Of a stretch of DNA of 64,000 nucleotides, positions 62,108 to 64,000 are shown piece after piece; the stretch's first letter is position 1, and each line of letters opens with the position of its first letter. The position numbers were made by a program, and so were the translations under genes. Below the pieces are notes generated by a model. That model saw only the letters and a program-made list of their open reading frames with translations. It searched no databases and was not told where the DNA came from. Source of the stretch: Cyanoderma ruficeps (lineage: Eukaryota; Chordata; Aves; Passeriformes; Timaliidae); the NCBI GenBank assembly GCA_008694505.1, contig VZDJ01007749.1, positions 7,093,457 through 7,157,456 on the forward strand, written 5' to 3'.

Positions 62108-64000
62108 GCTCTCCACAGAGAAGAAACACTTCTCCCCTTTCCAGAAGGTGAAATAATGCTCATGTGGCTTCACTCTTCACTTAGTGATATGAACCTTAGT
62201 ATTAGTTGCTGTTGTGTCTTTAATGGGGATGATTTGCAGGCTGCCCTCAAGCACAAGTGCCATGATGTCTGCTGGCACTAGGTGAAAGTCCTACTTCAGT
62301 AATGATACTGTCCCTGACAAACATAGCGTTGACTTAGTTAAAAATTGAGAGAATTCTCTGAAAATGAGATTTACTGATGAGTAGGATGAATAAGAAAGTA
62401 GAAATAGAAGATACATGAATGTATAGTAAAAATTGGGCCAAGCTGCAAAAGCTGGACCCACAGCCAAGTCACCCTGATGACGAGAACACAGACATTCAGT
62501 GCTTTTTCCAGCTCATTAAAGATATAATTGGTGGCCAATCACAAAAATTTTATCTGCTGAAGTTCAGGTATCTAAAAACATCTGAAAACTGTTTTCTCTG
62601 TGAGCCCAGGTATAGTATCCGTTCACTTTCATATACCAGGAAGCTCAACACAAGGAAAACGAACACAGTATCAGTTGGAAGAACATCACAAAGAAACCTG
62701 TAGGGTGGGTGAAGATACGCTTTAGACTAGTTCTTCTCTTATGACCCCATCTGGTGAGTTCTGTTTGCGCCTGAGAAACCAAAGCATTGGACTTTGCTGC
62801 AGTTCTTTCTCACAAATATTTTCTTTGGTTGCAGTGAAGACCACACTAGCCAAAAATCTGGACTGAAAATCCGTCTCAGGGTTAACTAAACCCACGTAAC
62901 TGTATCTGAAGGCAGGAACATGAAACCCTGTGAGACCCGTGGGTCAATGAACCCAGCCCTTTACTATAACTAGCAACTGTGGTAGACAATCTGCCTAGGA
63001 AACTAATCTGGTCCTGCTGGAAGGCTGGGTCAGCCCCTCACTCTGCAGAGAGCTGATAACCTCTTCCCCCTTTCAGCTTATGTTTATTCATTCCCACTTT
63101 AAGGCCATTTGTTTTGTTGTCAGCAGTGCCATAGAGAATCAACTGCTCTACTCCCTCCAATGTTTACAGAGTGTGCTATTATCTCCTTCCGGCTTTTATT
63201 CTCTTAAGCCTAATTATCAATTTACTCTCATCTTTCCTCATCTCTATAATGAGTCCAAAAGCCTTTCTTTCTAAAGCTATTCCAGTTTAAATAAAGGAGT
63301 TCTACAACAGGGTTGCTAGGGTGTAATGTAGAAAATTCAAACAAAACAGAATATAGCATCAGTTTTGAGGTCCCAGTTATAGGACAGGTTCAGTTTTGGC
63401 CATCACTAGGCTCCATTCACTGTAATTTGCAGCCGACAAATTATGCCATAAAGCAGATCCAAGTCTTGAAGTAAAATTTAGCAATTTAGCAAAGACCGCA
63501 CACTTAGCTAGCTTACTTCATATCAAACAGCAAGAAATCATAAATCTACCCCTTTTCATTCAGCAGATTCATGAACTTAAGCCAGGCACTTGAAACATAC
63601 AGCCTAAGATTTTATTTTATAATGAAAAATGAGAACAGGTGAATTTCCCATTATTGTCTTTTTACTGTAGAAGTTTTGTGTACACTGATCAGATGAGACA
63701 CCTTCTTTTCACCTCCAGATTGAATCCTTCTGGTATGCAGAGTGTTTCAAAACATAAGCCAAACTGAAATTTTGTAAATTGCACTTATCTTCGTCATGCA
63801 CTGGGAATAAACAGATGAGTCAGTGTCAAGCCCAGTAGAGATTTTTTTTTTCCTTTCCTTTCTACAGCAAACCAACCCTTTTGATTGTTTCATACAGGAT
63901 TCTTTACCAGTTGTTTTTTAACCTATTCTGTGTCATTATTTCTCATGGATAACTGAATTCCACATAGTTCTTCCACTTATGAACATTTCCTTACTTATGA
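62108..64000. other. Unique non-coding DNA
   Basis: No gene was recognised. The plus-strand open frames at 62057-62281 and 62419-62703 do not resemble known proteins. A strong splice-acceptor-like run (T-rich tract then ctacag) lies at 63842-63866, but no donor or coding frame follows, so no exon is called. Confidence 0.5.

Noticed and set aside
63842..63920. Strong acceptor-like pyrimidine tract ending 'ctacag' with a short open frame
   Set aside because: The frame closes after about 17 codons and no donor is visible. A terminal exon cannot be excluded but is unsupported.

Overview
The window looks like non-coding nuclear DNA from a bird. The main evidence is seven fragments of CR1, the dominant LINE of bird genomes. 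They occur in both orientations, and six of them keep a recognisable 3' terminus carrying ATTCTATG-type octamers or a diverged form of them. Composition is AT-rich. There is one 93-base N gap, one isolated N behind a poly-T run, and only scattered remains of ancient amniote repeats. Species and chromosome cannot be named from the sequence alone. I found no bacterial, plasmid or phage organisation: no operons, no CRISPR array, no insertion sequence.

I do not recognise any protein-coding gene or exon. The longest open frames (181, 178, 169 and 158 codons) have low-complexity or arbitrary translations, match no family I know and are not flanked by convincing splice sites. I also see no tRNA, rRNA or snRNA gene. 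The window is best read as intergenic DNA (a gene desert) or the inside of a very large intron; the sequence cannot separate these two.

Layout: 1-6.7 kb is mostly unique DNA with an assembly gap and one CR1 tail. 6.7-7.5 kb holds an internally deleted CR1 reverse-transcriptase pseudogene abutting an unusual minisatellite with a strict 10-bp period. 8.5-9.0 kb is a TAAT-rich block that resembles a conserved non-coding element. 12.0-12.3 kb is a CR1 3' end. 12.3-20.7 kb is unique AT-rich DNA. 20.7-26 kb carries a foldback-type ancient repeat, a hairpin beside a perfect CArG box, a GC-richer block and a MIR-like relic. 26-34 kb is unique. 33.86-34.6 kb is a CpG-containing block followed by an AT-rich conserved-looking stretch. 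41.3-43.8 kb holds two CR1 pieces and an ancient repeat. 49.3-50.0 kb holds an ancient amniote repeat followed by a stretch with a perfect DR5 retinoic-acid-receptor-type site. 51.1 kb has a 12-bp-stem hairpin. CR1 tails lie at 56.7 and 62.0 kb.

The repeats I can identify sum to only about 3% of the window, which is low even for a bird. Together with several TAAT-rich, repeat-free blocks this fits a region carrying distal regulatory DNA, but that is inference. No previously undescribed multi-gene system is visible. The two observations I would follow first are the 10-bp-period minisatellite with its strand switch (7144-7470) and the DR5 element inside a conserved-looking block (49780-50030).
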